Below are positions 12,386 through 23,285 of a DNA stretch of 64,000 bases, piece by piece. A program made the position numbers and the translations under genes. The stretch is taken from NCBI RefSeq assembly GCF_004522175.1, contig NZ_SDEB01000002.1, positions 186,001 to 250,000 of the forward strand. Direction: 5' to 3'. Each line of letters opens with the position of its first letter. Position 1 is the first letter of the stretch. The stretch is from Paracoccus ravus (GTDB lineage Bacteria > Pseudomonadota > Alphaproteobacteria > Rhodobacterales > Rhodobacteraceae). The notes below the pieces were generated by a model. The model saw nothing but the letters and a program-made list of their open reading frames with translations. It ran no database searches and was not told where the DNA came from.

Positions 12386-12525
12386 TTTTATCCAGTTCCT
12401 AGGGTCTGCATTGCCCTGTTTGCGACCTTTTGACGGTATTCAGGCAGGGTCTCTCATGCTAGCCCTCGACATCAGGGAGGGAGAGGTCCCATCCATGTTC
12501 CGGAAAACGACCCAGAGGGAATGCC

Positions 12526-12987
12526 ATGAAGACCAGCATCTACGCCACTTTCGCTGCGATCGCGCTTGCGATGCCGGCCATGGCACAGGACGCGGGCGAC
12601 GCCGCCAAAGGTGAAAACGAATTCAAGAAATGCAAGGCCTGCCACATGATCCAGTCGCCGGACGGCACGGATGTGGTCAAGGGCGGCAAGGTCGGTCCGA
12701 ACCTCTACGGCGTGGTCGGCCGCAAGGCCGGCGCTCTGGAAGGGTTCAAGTTCTCGGACGCTCTGGTCAAGCTGGGCGAAGCCGGCGAGGTCTGGACCAC
12801 CGAGGATCTGGCGGGCTACATCACCGACCCGAACAAATATGTCGAAGAGAAGGTCGGGGACAAATCCCTCAAGACCAAGATGACCTTCAAGCTGGCCAAG
12901 AATCAGGCCGACGTGGTTGCATTCCTTGCACAACACTCGCCTGAAGCGGGCGCAGCCCCCGCAGCCGAGGCCCCGGCCTCGAACTGA
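12526..12987 (+). CDS. cycA: Cytochrome c550 (periplasmic electron carrier)
   Basis: 153 residues with signal peptide MKTSIYATFAAIALAMPAMA, cleaved before QD. The mature protein is a class I c-type cytochrome: CKACH haem motif at Cys36, Cys39, His40, and Met119 in KTKMTF as the second iron ligand. The Ala/Pro-rich tail after residue 140 is typical of Paracoccus c550. It carries electrons from the bc1 complex and periplasmic dehydrogenases to oxidases and nitrite reductase. The oxidase subunit I gene follows at once, an arrangement known from P. denitrificans. A ribosome-binding site (AGAGGGA) is 5 nt before the ATG. Confidence 0.95.
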   Translation: MKTSIYATFAAIALAMPAMAQDAGDAAKGENEFKKCKACHMIQSPDGTDVVKGGKVGPNLYGVVGRKAGALEGFKFSDALVKLGEAGEVWTTEDLAGYITDPNKYVEEKVGDKSLKTKMTFKLAKNQADVVAFLAQHSPEAGAAPAAEAPASN

Positions 12988-12988
12988 T

Positions 12989-13004
12989 CCGCGACCTGTC
13001 GCGG
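12989..13004 (+). terminator. Small hairpin after cycA
   Basis: CCGCGA-CCTG-TCGCGG, 6-bp stem starting right at the cycA stop, without a T-tract. It may reduce read-through into ctaD or stabilise the cycA message. Confidence 0.35.
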
Positions 13005-13099
13005 TCCTGCAACAGGGGCGGTCCAAGGTCGGTTTTCGACGCCTTGGGACGCCTCGCGCAGGCTTCGCCGCGATTGCCCGGTCAGATTTTGTGTTCTAG

Positions 13100-14836
<1,737 letters not shown>

Positions 14837-14842
14837 TCCCGC

Positions 14843-15331
14843 ATGCCTTATGAATGGATCGAAACGGCCCCGGAGGATTCCGGGGCCGTTATCATTCTGA
14901 CGGTGTGGCTGCATCATTCGCTGCCGCGCAAGGGCTTTGCCTGGGTCATCGGGCTGGCAGCCGCGGGACTTGCGCTGCCTTTGCTCTCGATCCTTGGGAC
15001 AGCGGCGCTGTGGGGCCTGCTACCCTTTGCGGTGATCGCAGTCTGGGGGCTGTGGGCCGCGATCCGCCGCAGCTATCGCGCGCCTCGGGAGGTGATGCGG
15101 ATCGCGCGCGCCGAACTGGTGCTTACCCGCTCGGATCCCGGCCGCCCGGACCGGATCTGGCGCACCAATCCCTACTGGCTGCGCGCGACGCTGCGCGCGA
15201 ATGGCCCGGTTCCGGATTATCTGGTCCTGACCGACGGCCGGCGCGAAATCGAACTGGGCGCATTCCTGTCGCCCGAAGAGCGCCGGAGCCTGCATCAGGA
15301 ATTGACCGGACGGCTGCGCCGCCTGCGCTGA
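14843..15331 (+). CDS. DUF2244 membrane protein
   Basis: 162 residues with two adjacent hydrophobic helices (about 30-75) and a soluble C-terminal part ending in a basic RLRRLR. The N-terminus with LTVWLHHSLPRKGF and the PYWLRATL/YLVLTDGRREIELGAFL blocks fit DUF2244 (PF10003), a family often found near cytochrome oxidase genes in Alphaproteobacteria. It starts 6 nt after ctaD. A perfect terminator-like hairpin lies inside codons 7-16, so expression relative to ctaD is probably low. No biochemical role is established. Confidence 0.8.
   Translation: MPYEWIETAPEDSGAVIILTVWLHHSLPRKGFAWVIGLAAAGLALPLLSILGTAALWGLLPFAVIAVWGLWAAIRRSYRAPREVMRIARAELVLTRSDPGRPDRIWRTNPYWLRATLRANGPVPDYLVLTDGRREIELGAFLSPEERRSLHQELTGRLRRLR
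14863..14890 (+). terminator. Terminator-like hairpin within the DUF2244 gene start
   Basis: AACGGCCCCGGA pairs perfectly over 12 bp with TCCGGGGCCGTT around a GGAT loop, 26-54 nt after the ctaD stop. The downstream sequence ATCATTCTG is only modestly T-rich. Confidence 0.6.
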
Positions 15332-17821
15332 TCAGCCGTCCTGGCGGATGCGGATATTCTCGGGGTCATGGGGGCTGTCGGCCACCACTTCGGCATCCCA
15401 GAACTCGCGCTGCATGCGCAGCTTGAGCCTCGTGCCAGGCGCCGCGCATTCGGGGCGGACATAGCCCATGGCGATGGATTTCCCGAGGGCCACGGACCAT
15501 CCCCCCGAGGTCAGCCGTCCGACCCGCTGCCCGTCCATGAACAACCCTTCGCGGCCCCAGGGATCGGCATCACCCGGTCCGTCGATCAGCAGCGTCACGC
15601 AGCCTGACCGGATTCCCTTGTCGAGCATGGCCTGCTTGCCCCGGAAATCCTTGTCCAGATCGACGAAACGGTCGAGCCCCGCCTCGAGCGGCGTCGCGTC
15701 GCGGCCCAGCTCGGTCCCGAAGGCGCGATAGGATTTTTCCTGTCGCAGCCAGTTCTGGGCCCGCGCCCCGACCAGCTTCAGCCCGTGCTTCTCGCCCGTC
15801 GCGACCAGCAGATCCCAGAGGTAGCGCCCGAATTCGATCGGGTGGTGCAATTCCCAGCCCAATTCGCCGGTATAGGCCACCCGGATGGCGCGGACCGGAC
15901 ACATGCCAAGTTCGATCTCGCGCATCGAAAGCCAGGGAAAGCGTTTATTGCCCAGCACGGTCGAAGGGTCGGCGTCGCGCACGATCTCGGCCAGAATGTC
16001 GCGGGATCTCGGGCCGGCCAAGGCAAAGACGCCCCATTGCGTGGTGATGTCCTGCACGATGATCGGGCCGAATTCGGCGGCCTTGTCCTCGGCGCATTTG
16101 CGCAGGTTGTCGCCGTCGTAATCCGCCCAAGCCCCGGCCGAGATCAGGTAATAGTCATCCTCGGCCAGCCGAAGGATGGTGAATTCGCTGCGCGTCGTGC
16201 CGCTTTCGGTCAGGGCATAGGTCAGGTTGACGCGCCCGACCTTGGGCAGCCTGTTTGTCGTGAACCAGTCCAGGAAGCCAGAGGCCCCCGCCCCGGTCAC
16301 GCGATGCTTGGCAAAGGCCGAGGCGTCGATCAGGCCCGCGCTCTCGCGGACGGCCTTGGCTTCATCGACGGCATATTGCCACCAGCCACCGCGTCGGAAA
16401 CTGCGGGCGGCATGATCGTCGAAACCGGCGGGCGCGTAATAGTTCGGCCGCTCCCAGCCATTCACCTGCCCCATCTGCGCGCCGGCCGCGATCTGACGGT
16501 CATAGGCGGGCGCGGTGCGCAGCGGGCGGCAGGCTTCGCGCTCTTCGTCGGGATGGTGCAGCACGAAGACATGCTCGTAGCATTCCTCGTTCTTTTTCGC
16601 GGCATATTCGGTTGTCATCCAGCCGCCGAAACGGCGCGGATCAAGTGCCGCCATGTCGATCTCGGCCTCGCCCTGCGTCATCATCTGCGTAAGGTAATGG
16701 CCCGTGCCGCCCGCCGCCGTGATGCCGAAGCTGAAGCCCTCGGCCAGCCACATGTTGCGCAGGCCCGGCGCGGGACCGACCAGCGGATTGCCATCCGGCG
16801 TGTAGCAGATCGGGCCGTTGAAATCGTCCTTCAGACCCACGGTTTCCGAACTGGGGATGCGATGGATCATCGACATGTATTCCTCTTCGATCCGATCCAG
16901 ATCGAGCGGGAAGAGATCGGCGCGGAAGCTTTCTGGCACGTCATAGAGGAAGCGCGCCGGGGCATTGCGCTCATAGGGTCCAAGAATCCAGCCGCCGCGT
17001 TCCTCGCGCACATACCATTTCGCGTCGGCATCGCGCAGCACCGGATGCTCGGGATTGCCCGCCGCGCGCCATGCCGCCAGCGCCGGGTCGGGCTCGGTCA
17101 CGATATATTGGTGCTCGACCGGAATCGCGGGGATCTTGATACCCAGAAGCCGCGCGCTGCGCTGCGCATGGTTGCCGGTCGCGGTCACGACATGCTCGGC
17201 GCGGATCTCGAAAATCTCGCCCGAGGGGATCAGATTGCCGCCCTTTTCCTCCATGCGCTCGCAAGTCACGATCCATTCGCTGCCGGTCCAGCGATAGGCA
17301 TTCACCTGTATCCTGCGCTCGATCGCGCAGCCGGCCATGCGCGCGCCTTTGGCCATGGCCTGCGTCACATCGGCGGGGTTGATATAGCCGTCGGTCGGGT
17401 GGAACAGCGCCCCTTTCAGATCCTCGGTGCGGACCAGGGGCCAGCGCTCGCGGATCTGAGCGGGGGTCAGAAACTCATGCGCGATGTCCAATGTCTCGGC
17501 CGTGGCGGAATAGAGCATGTATTCATCCATGCGCTCCTGCGTCTGTGCCATGCGCAGGTTGCCGCAGCGGGTAAAGCCCGCATTCAGCCCGGTCTCGGCC
17601 TCGAGCCCGGCATAAAGCCTGACCGAGTAATCATGGATATGGCTGGTCGCGTAGCCCATGTTGAACAGCGGCAGCAGACCCGCCGCGTGCCAGGTCGAGC
17701 CCGAGGTCAGCTCGTCGCGTTCGACCAGCATCGTCTCCCAACCGGCGCGGGCCAGATGCAGCGCGATGCCGCAGCCGACCGCTCCGCCGCCCACGACCAG
17801 AGCCTTCACATGGGTTTTCAT
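15332..17821 (-). CDS. FAD-dependent sarcosine/dimethylglycine dehydrogenase-like protein (DAO + GcvT)
   Basis: 829 residues from the ATG at 17821 (AGG ribosome-binding site). N-terminal FAD-binding domain with GGGAVG at residues 11-16 and TSGSTWHAAG at 39-48; His45 is the position that carries covalent FAD in dimethylglycine/sarcosine dehydrogenases. The second half is a GcvT-like aminomethyltransferase domain that would pass the one-carbon unit to tetrahydrofolate (near LGWELHHPIEFGRYLWDLL). The likely role is oxidative demethylation of a methylated glycine, feeding one-carbon metabolism. The substrate (sarcosine, dimethylglycine or another N-methyl amine) is not decided by sequence. It converges with the DUF2244 gene, sharing the boundary. 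Confidence 0.87.
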   Translation of the reverse strand: MKTHVKALVVGGGAVGCGIALHLARAGWETMLVERDELTSGSTWHAAGLLPLFNMGYATSHIHDYSVRLYAGLEAETGLNAGFTRCGNLRMAQTQERMDEYMLYSATAETLDIAHEFLTPAQIRERWPLVRTEDLKGALFHPTDGYINPADVTQAMAKGARMAGCAIERRIQVNAYRWTGSEWIVTCERMEEKGGNLIPSGEIFEIRAEHVVTATGNHAQRSARLLGIKIPAIPVEHQYIVTEPDPALAAWRAAGNPEHPVLRDADAKWYVREERGGWILGPYERNAPARFLYDVPESFRADLFPLDLDRIEEEYMSMIHRIPSSETVGLKDDFNGPICYTPDGNPLVGPAPGLRNMWLAEGFSFGITAAGGTGHYLTQMMTQGEAEIDMAALDPRRFGGWMTTEYAAKKNEECYEHVFVLHHPDEEREACRPLRTAPAYDRQIAAGAQMGQVNGWERPNYYAPAGFDDHAARSFRRGGWWQYAVDEAKAVRESAGLIDASAFAKHRVTGAGASGFLDWFTTNRLPKVGRVNLTYALTESGTTRSEFTILRLAEDDYYLISAGAWADYDGDNLRKCAEDKAAEFGPIIVQDITTQWGVFALAGPRSRDILAEIVRDADPSTVLGNKRFPWLSMREIELGMCPVRAIRVAYTGELGWELHHPIEFGRYLWDLLVATGEKHGLKLVGARAQNWLRQEKSYRAFGTELGRDATPLEAGLDRFVDLDKDFRGKQAMLDKGIRSGCVTLLIDGPGDADPWGREGLFMDGQRVGRLTSGGWSVALGKSIAMGYVRPECAAPGTRLKLRMQREFWDAEVVADSPHDPENIRIRQDG

Positions 17822-17956
17822 GACCTGCCATTCCTTTCGCGCGCGACATTCCACAGGCGATTTGTCGCAGAGCATCCGCGGCCCCGCATCGCGCGCGCGA
17901 CATTTCGCGGCAGGAAAACGACATGACGCATTTTGCCTAGGACTTGGTCGCAGGTG

Positions 17957-18961
17957 TTACAGCATCGAAGGCACGACCAGATCAGGCGGCCGGTGGCCAT
18001 CGGCGAAGGTCTTGATATTGATGATGACCTTTTCGCCCATTTCGGCCCTCCCCTCGATCGTGGCCGAGCCCATATGCGGCAGCAGCACGACATTGGGCAA
18101 TTCGCGCAGCCGGGGGTTGATCTCGTGGCCATGCTCAAAGACATCGAGCCCTGCCCCCGCGATCTCGCCCGCGCGCAGCATCCGCGTCAGGGCGTTCTCG
18201 TCGATGACCTCGCCGCGCGAAGTATTCACCACCACCGCCGATGGCTTCATCAGCTTCAGCCGCCGCGCATTGAGCAGATGGAAGGTCGAGGGCGTATGCG
18301 GCGCGTTCACGCTGATGATGTCCATGCGCGCCAGCATCTGATCCAGGCTTTCCCACCACGTCGCTTCAAGCTCGGCCTCTATCTCGGGGCGCAGGCGGCG
18401 GCGGTTGTGGTAATGCACCTGCATCCCGAAGGCGCGGGCGCGGCGCGCCACCGCCTGTCCGATCCGGCCCATGCCAAGGATGCCCAGACGCCTGCCGCCG
18501 ATCCGCCCGCCCAGATGGTTGGTCGGCGACCAGCCCTGCCAGCGCCCGCCCTGCATCTCGGCCATGCCCTCGGGCAGGCGGCGCACCACCGAAAGGATCA
18601 GCGCCAGCACCATATCTGCCGTATCTTCGGTGACCACGCCCGGCGTGTTCGAGACCAGAATCCCCCTCTGCCGCGCCGATTGCACGTCGATATGGTCGAA
18701 TCCCGCGCCGTAATTGGCGATCAGCTTCAGCCTTTCGCCCGCCTGGGCCAGCATATTGGCGTCTATGCGGTCGGTCACCGTGGGCACGAGCACATCGCTT
18801 GCCTGCATGGCCGCGACAAGTTCCTCGCGGCCCATCTTGCTGTCCTCGCCGCGCAAGGCGACGTCGAACAATTCCGACATCCGCGTCTCGACGGCCTCGG
18901 GAAGCCTGCGCGTGACGGTCACCCTGAGTTTGGAACGAAGCCTGTCGCCTGCTTGCATCAT
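17957..18961 (-). CDS. D-2-hydroxyacid dehydrogenase (glyoxylate/hydroxypyruvate reductase type)
   Basis: 334 residues from the first ATG of an ATGATG pair at 18961, preceded by a G-rich ribosome-binding site. NAD(P)-binding motif GMGRIG at 163-168. Catalytic Arg249 in NTSRGEVID, a Glu in DVFEHGHEINP and His296 in LLPHMGSA form the usual Arg-Glu-His set of the family. NRRRL after the second strand gives several Arg residues near the adenine ribose, favouring NADPH. Probably reduces glyoxylate or hydroxypyruvate. It lies upstream of the sarcosine dehydrogenase-like gene on the same strand, 135 nt away. Confidence 0.87.
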   Translation of the reverse strand: MMQAGDRLRSKLRVTVTRRLPEAVETRMSELFDVALRGEDSKMGREELVAAMQASDVLVPTVTDRIDANMLAQAGERLKLIANYGAGFDHIDVQSARQRGILVSNTPGVVTEDTADMVLALILSVVRRLPEGMAEMQGGRWQGWSPTNHLGGRIGGRRLGILGMGRIGQAVARRARAFGMQVHYHNRRRLRPEIEAELEATWWESLDQMLARMDIISVNAPHTPSTFHLLNARRLKLMKPSAVVVNTSRGEVIDENALTRMLRAGEIAGAGLDVFEHGHEINPRLRELPNVVLLPHMGSATIEGRAEMGEKVIINIKTFADGHRPPDLVVPSML

Positions 18962-19067
18962 GGTCCCCCCTGCGCTCGGCCGGTCCATCTTCCCAAAGGG
19001 ATCGGCATTTGGCAAAGTGCCTTTGTCGCGGGGCAGGCACAAGGCCTCGAAAAAACAGGACGGGCAG

Positions 19068-19667
19068 ATGAATCTTATTCGGGTTGGACATGGCCTTGCT
19101 GCTGCGGCCATGATCGCCTCGCTTGCGGGCGCGGCTTTGGCGCAGGCGACGAATCCCGGCGAGCGACTTGACGCGATCGAACGCCCTCCCGTTTCGGCAG
19201 ATGCCGAGATCAGCCGCAATCCGGCGGGCAGGCAGGATCCGCATCGCGGTTCGGTCACCAACCTGCCCTTGCCGCGCTATGTCAGCCTGAAGGGCGGCGA
19301 GGGCAATGCGCGGCGCGGCCCGAGCCTTTCGCATCGCATCGACTGGGTGTTCCGCCATGCCGGAATGCCCCTGCGCGTCGTGGCGGAATTCGGCCATTGG
19401 CGACGGGTCGAGGATCAGGACGGCGCGGGCGGCTGGGTGCATTACTCGCTGCTGTCGGGCGTGCGCACCGCGATCGTGCGCAAGGACATGCTGGAACTGC
19501 TGGCCAAGCCCGTCGAACATGCCAATGTGGTTGCGCGGGCCGAAGCCGGTGCGATCGTGCGTCTGCATGAATGCAACCCGACCTGGTGCCGCGTGTCAGG
19601 CGGAGGGGAAAAGGGCTGGGTGCCCAAGCCCACGATCTGGGGCGTCGATCCCGACGAGATCCGATAG
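19068..19667 (+). CDS. Exported SH3-like domain protein
   Basis: 199 residues, signal peptide ending near AGAALAQA. Two bacterial SH3-like repeats follow: about residues 65-125 (YVSLKGGEGNARRGPS, HWRRVEDQDGAGGWVHYSLL) and about 130-190 (NVVARAEAGAIVRLHECNPT, WCRVSGGGEKGWVPK). Such proteins are periplasmic, bind cell-wall or protein partners and are common in Alphaproteobacteria, usually without known function. It is divergent from the hydroxyacid dehydrogenase gene with a 106-nt gap. Confidence 0.8.
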   Translation: MNLIRVGHGLAAAAMIASLAGAALAQATNPGERLDAIERPPVSADAEISRNPAGRQDPHRGSVTNLPLPRYVSLKGGEGNARRGPSLSHRIDWVFRHAGMPLRVVAEFGHWRRVEDQDGAGGWVHYSLLSGVRTAIVRKDMLELLAKPVEHANVVARAEAGAIVRLHECNPTWCRVSGGGEKGWVPKPTIWGVDPDEIR

Positions 19668-19671
19668 GTTT

Positions 19672-19693
19672 CGGGCCGCCCCAGGGCGGCCCG
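19672..19693. terminator. Bidirectional terminator-like hairpin
   Basis: CGGGCCGCC-CCAG-GGCGGCCCG, a perfect 9-bp stem between two convergent genes. There are few T residues on either side; position supports a shared terminator. Confidence 0.55.
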
Positions 19694-19704
19694 TCTTGGC
19701 GTGA

Positions 19705-20142
19705 TTACATGCTTTCCCCCGCCAGCGCGCTTGAGCTGGCTTGGGCCTTCATGCATTGGAAATAGGTCAGGGTGATCGAATCCTCGGTCAGGCGCAGCGT
19801 GCCGTCGGTGCGGGTCTGCAGATCGACGATCCGGTTGCCTGCAGCCGGCGAGCCCACGCAGGACAGCGTCACGCGGGTCTGGTCCACCTGCTTTTCGGAA
19901 TTGGCGACCGTGCAGGTCGTTCCCGGAAAGATGAACTTGTTGCCATCAATCACCAGGCTCTTGTCGCTGGTGATGTCGCCGCAATGGGACTGCAGCAGGT
20001 TATAGGTCCCGTTCAGCGCGCTCGACTGAGCCATCGGGCCGGGCGTCGGCTCGGGGTTGACGGGCGGAGCCTGGTCGCAGGCCGCAAGCCCACCCAGGAC
20101 CACGGCAGCGGCGCAGGCGAGCAGAGCTTTAGTCGATATCAT
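19705..20142 (-). CDS. Small lipoprotein, AprI/Inh-like
   Basis: 145 residues. Lipoprotein signal with lipobox LAAC, Cys22 being the acylated residue, followed by a Pro-rich linker (PPVNPEPTPGP). The mature domain (GTYNLLQSHCGD, later NRIVDLQTRTDGTLRLTEDS) resembles small beta-barrel proteins of the AprI/Inh protease-inhibitor group; three Cys residues could allow a disulfide. Likely anchored in the outer membrane. The neighbouring upstream gene is an M3 peptidase, 18 nt away on the same strand. Function unproven. Confidence 0.7.
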   Translation of the reverse strand: MISTKALLACAAAVVLGGLAACDQAPPVNPEPTPGPMAQSSALNGTYNLLQSHCGDITSDKSLVIDGNKFIFPGTTCTVANSEKQVDQTRVTLSCVGSPAAGNRIVDLQTRTDGTLRLTEDSITLTYFQCMKAQASSSALAGESM

Positions 20143-20160
20143 CTCGTTTCTCCCGTTGAA

Positions 20161-22197
20161 TCAGGAAGCAACATCCAGAAGGTCGCGTCCTTTCAACAAA
20201 GCGTGAACCCCCGGTTTTCGTTCCCTGAATTTCAACCAAAGTTCATCTGCGGGCATCGAATCCCCTTTCGAGAGGATCCATTTCTCGAGTTTTGCGGCCG
20301 TATCCGCATCAAAGGCGCTGCCTTGCTCGAGAAAGGCGTCAAAGGCATCCGCATCCATCACCTCGGACCACATATAGCTGTAATAGCCCGAGGAATAACC
20401 GTCACCCGCGAAGACATGCGCGAAATGGGGCGTGGCATGACGCATCGGGATCGCGGCAGGCGCGCCCAGGGCCGCGAGGATCTCGGCCTGACGCGCCATC
20501 GGATCGGCAGGAGGCGTGCCGCGATGAAAGGCCAGATCGACCAGCGCGCTCTCCAGATATTCCACCGTCGAGAAGCCGGAATCGGCATTGCGCGCCGCGA
20601 GAATCCGGTCACGCAGATCGGCGGGCAGCGGCGCGCCGGTCTCGGCATGGCGGGCATGGCGGTCTAGGACCTCGGGCTGCTCCAGCCAATGCTCGAACAA
20701 TTGGCTCGGCAGTTCGACGAAATCCCGCGCCACCGATGTTCCCGAGATCGAGGGCCAATGCACATCCGACAGGATATGATGCAGTGCATGGCCGAATTCG
20801 TGGAACAAGGTATGCGCGTCATCCCATGACAGATAGGCGGGCGCGCCCTCGGCCTCGGGTGGGGTGAAGTTGCAGACATTGACCACGATGGGCCGCTGGC
20901 CCGCGCCGATCTTGTGCTGGCTCTGCAGGCTCGAACACCAGGCCCCCGAACGCTTGCTGGGTCGGGCAAAGAAATCGCCCAGGAAAATCGCCATCGGGCG
21001 GCCGTCGCGGGTGATTTCCCATGCCCGGACATCGGGCGACCAGAGCGGTGCCTCAACTTCCCGCATCTCAAGCCCGAAAAGCCGCCCGGCCGTGTCGAAG
21101 ACCGCGCCGATCATCGCGTCGAGCGTGAGGTAAGGTTTGACTGCCGCCTCATCGAGATCATGCTCGGCCTTGCGGCGGCGCTCGGCATAGAAGCGCCAGT
21201 CCCAGGGCCCCAGCGCGCCATTGATCCCGTCGCGGCGCAAGGCCTCGGTGAAGCGGGCGGCGTCGCGCTCGGCGCGGGTCTTGGCCGGGGCCCAGACCTC
21301 GGTCAAGAGCGCCTCGACATTGGCCGCATTGGCGGCCATTTCGGGTTCCAGCTTGTAGCTGGCGAAATCCGCATAGCCCAAGAGCTGCGCCCTTTCGTGG
21401 CGCAATTGCAGGATTTCCGCAGCAATCGGACGATTGTCGGTCTTCGCCCCGCCCGCGCCCGAGCCATCCCCCCGCGCCGTCCATGCCCGCCACGCCGTCT
21501 CGCGCAAGGCGCGATCCTCGGCATGTTCCAGAAAGGGCACGATCAGCGAACGGTTCAGCGTCACGATCTGGCCCTGCTGCCCGCGCTCGCGCGCTGCGGC
21601 GCGCATGGCGCGAAGCAGCCAATCGGGCAGTCCGGCAAGCTGGCCGTCCCCGATCGGCAGGATGAAATCACGCTCATCGGTCAGGACATTCTGCGCGAAA
21701 TCAGTCGAGAGCACGGCCAGCCTTTCGCGGATCGCCGCCATGCGGGCGCGCGCCTCGCCGCTCAGCCCCGCGCCCGCGCGGCGCAGCCCGCGCAGGGTCA
21801 ATTCGGTCAGGCGCAGATCCTCGGGGGCAAGTGCGGACTTGTCCTGCATGATCGCCTCGACCCGGTCGAACAGGCGCGGGTCCATGCTGACCTTGGAGCC
21901 ATGCGCGGCAAGGCGAGGCGCAATCTGGCGCTGCAGATCCTCGCGCGCGGGGTTCGAATCCACCCCGGTCAGGGTAAAGAACACGGCGCAGAGCCGGTTC
22001 AGCGGATCCTCGGCGGTTTCAAGCGCGGCGACGGTGTTTTCAAAGCTGGGCGGTTCGGGATTGGCGGCGATCGCCTCGACCGCAGCGCCGGCCAATTGCA
22101 GGCAGGTGTCGAATGCGGGGGCGAAATCCTCGTCGCGGATCAGGTCGAAACGCGGCAGACCCAGCGGTCCGGTCCAATGCGTCAATTCGGGATTCAT
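20161..22197 (-). CDS. M3 family metallopeptidase (oligopeptidase A / Dcp type)
   Basis: 678 residues, the standard length. Zinc site HEFGH at residues 466-470 (TLFHEFGHALHHIL), with the downstream Glu expected in the FVELPSQLFEHW block. No signal peptide, so cytoplasmic. Cleaves short peptides, including degraded signal peptides and transported oligopeptides. The start ATG at 22197 is conserved in sense (MNPELTHWTGPLGLPRFD). Which of the OpdA or Dcp subtypes it belongs to is not certain from reading alone. Confidence 0.92.
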   Translation of the reverse strand: MNPELTHWTGPLGLPRFDLIRDEDFAPAFDTCLQLAGAAVEAIAANPEPPSFENTVAALETAEDPLNRLCAVFFTLTGVDSNPAREDLQRQIAPRLAAHGSKVSMDPRLFDRVEAIMQDKSALAPEDLRLTELTLRGLRRAGAGLSGEARARMAAIRERLAVLSTDFAQNVLTDERDFILPIGDGQLAGLPDWLLRAMRAAARERGQQGQIVTLNRSLIVPFLEHAEDRALRETAWRAWTARGDGSGAGGAKTDNRPIAAEILQLRHERAQLLGYADFASYKLEPEMAANAANVEALLTEVWAPAKTRAERDAARFTEALRRDGINGALGPWDWRFYAERRRKAEHDLDEAAVKPYLTLDAMIGAVFDTAGRLFGLEMREVEAPLWSPDVRAWEITRDGRPMAIFLGDFFARPSKRSGAWCSSLQSQHKIGAGQRPIVVNVCNFTPPEAEGAPAYLSWDDAHTLFHEFGHALHHILSDVHWPSISGTSVARDFVELPSQLFEHWLEQPEVLDRHARHAETGAPLPADLRDRILAARNADSGFSTVEYLESALVDLAFHRGTPPADPMARQAEILAALGAPAAIPMRHATPHFAHVFAGDGYSSGYYSYMWSEVMDADAFDAFLEQGSAFDADTAAKLEKWILSKGDSMPADELWLKFRERKPGVHALLKGRDLLDVAS

Positions 22198-22231
22198 GCG
22201 GGGTCTCCTGAATGGGTTGCCCGCGAGTGTT

Positions 22232-23281
22232 TCACCCCTGAGGAAAATGTCCAGAGCCGCAGACCGGGCAATCCGCGCGCCGCGCGAGTTTCACCAGCCG
22301 GTTCTCGCCCCAGAGCCCGTCAAAGATCATCATCCGCCCGCGCAGCGGTTCGCCCGCCCCGGCAATCAGCTTGATCGCCTCCAACGCCATCATGCTGCCG
22401 ATGACGCCGGGCAAGGGCCCGACCACACCCGCCTCGGCGCAGGCGGGCGCAAGTCCCGCCGCAGGGGCCTCGGGGAAAATGCAGGCCATGCAGGGCGCGC
22501 CGCGTTTTGGATCCCAGATGGTGATCTGCCCCTCCCATTGCGCGATCGACCCCGCGATCAGCGGCACACCCGCCGCCACGCAGGCCACGTTGATCGCCTG
22601 TCTGGCGGCGAAACTGTCCGTGCCGTCAATCACAAGGTCATGCCCGGCAATCAGCGCCGCATCCTCCGCCCCGATCCGGCGGTTCAATGCGGTCACCTCG
22701 ATATGCGGGTTCAGCGCCAGCATCGCCTCGGACGCGGCATCGGCCTTGGCGCGGCCCGCATCCGTGCTGCGAAAAATCACTTGCCGCTGCAGGTTCGAGA
22801 GGCTCACCGCGTCATCATCTGCCAGAGTGATCCGTCCGATACCCGCCCCCGCCAGATAAAGACAGACCGGCGCGCCCAACCCGCCCGCGCCGACGACCAG
22901 AACGCGGGCCCGTTTCAGCGCCGCCTGCCCCGGCCCACCCAGTTCCCGCAGCACGATATGGCGGGCATAGCGGTCAAGCTCGGCATCCGGCAACGGGCCA
23001 GAGGACGCGGGGCGCGGCATTTCGGACAAGGGCCTGGCCTTTCGATGCAATTGCCGCAGCAGGGTACGATAGCCCAAGACCAATGCAAGAATTCCGCCGC
23101 CAAGAAGCCACAGCCGCAGATCACCCCCGGCAAGGCGCGCTGGCGCGGATTTCGGCGCAAGCCAGAGGACAAGCGCCGCCGCCGCCCAAAGCAGGCCCAC
23201 GATGCCCCAGCCCCTGCGCGCCGACCAGCCCAAAACGGCCCCCGCACAAAGCGCGGCAGCCATCATCAGCAGGATGAGCAT
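22232..23281 (-). CDS. moeB: MoeB/ThiF-type adenylyltransferase with N-terminal membrane anchor
   Basis: 349 residues. The first 70 form hydrophobic helices (MLILLMMAAALCAGAVLGW and later LRLWLLGGGILALVLGY), unusual for MoeB. The enzyme domain starts near residue 95: ATP-binding GAGGLGAPVCLYLAGAGIGR, DDDAVSLSNLQRQ, and two CxxC zinc pairs (PCMACIF and DCPVCGSG). It would adenylate the C-terminal glycine of MoaD or ThiS-like carriers for molybdopterin or thiamine synthesis. It starts 4 nt after the dut stop. The annotated choice between MoeB and ThiF rests on family habit only. Confidence 0.8.
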   Translation of the reverse strand: MLILLMMAAALCAGAVLGWSARRGWGIVGLLWAAAALVLWLAPKSAPARLAGGDLRLWLLGGGILALVLGYRTLLRQLHRKARPLSEMPRPASSGPLPDAELDRYARHIVLRELGGPGQAALKRARVLVVGAGGLGAPVCLYLAGAGIGRITLADDDAVSLSNLQRQVIFRSTDAGRAKADAASEAMLALNPHIEVTALNRRIGAEDAALIAGHDLVIDGTDSFAARQAINVACVAAGVPLIAGSIAQWEGQITIWDPKRGAPCMACIFPEAPAAGLAPACAEAGVVGPLPGVIGSMMALEAIKLIAGAGEPLRGRMMIFDGLWGENRLVKLARRADCPVCGSGHFPQG

Positions 23282-23285
23282 GAAA

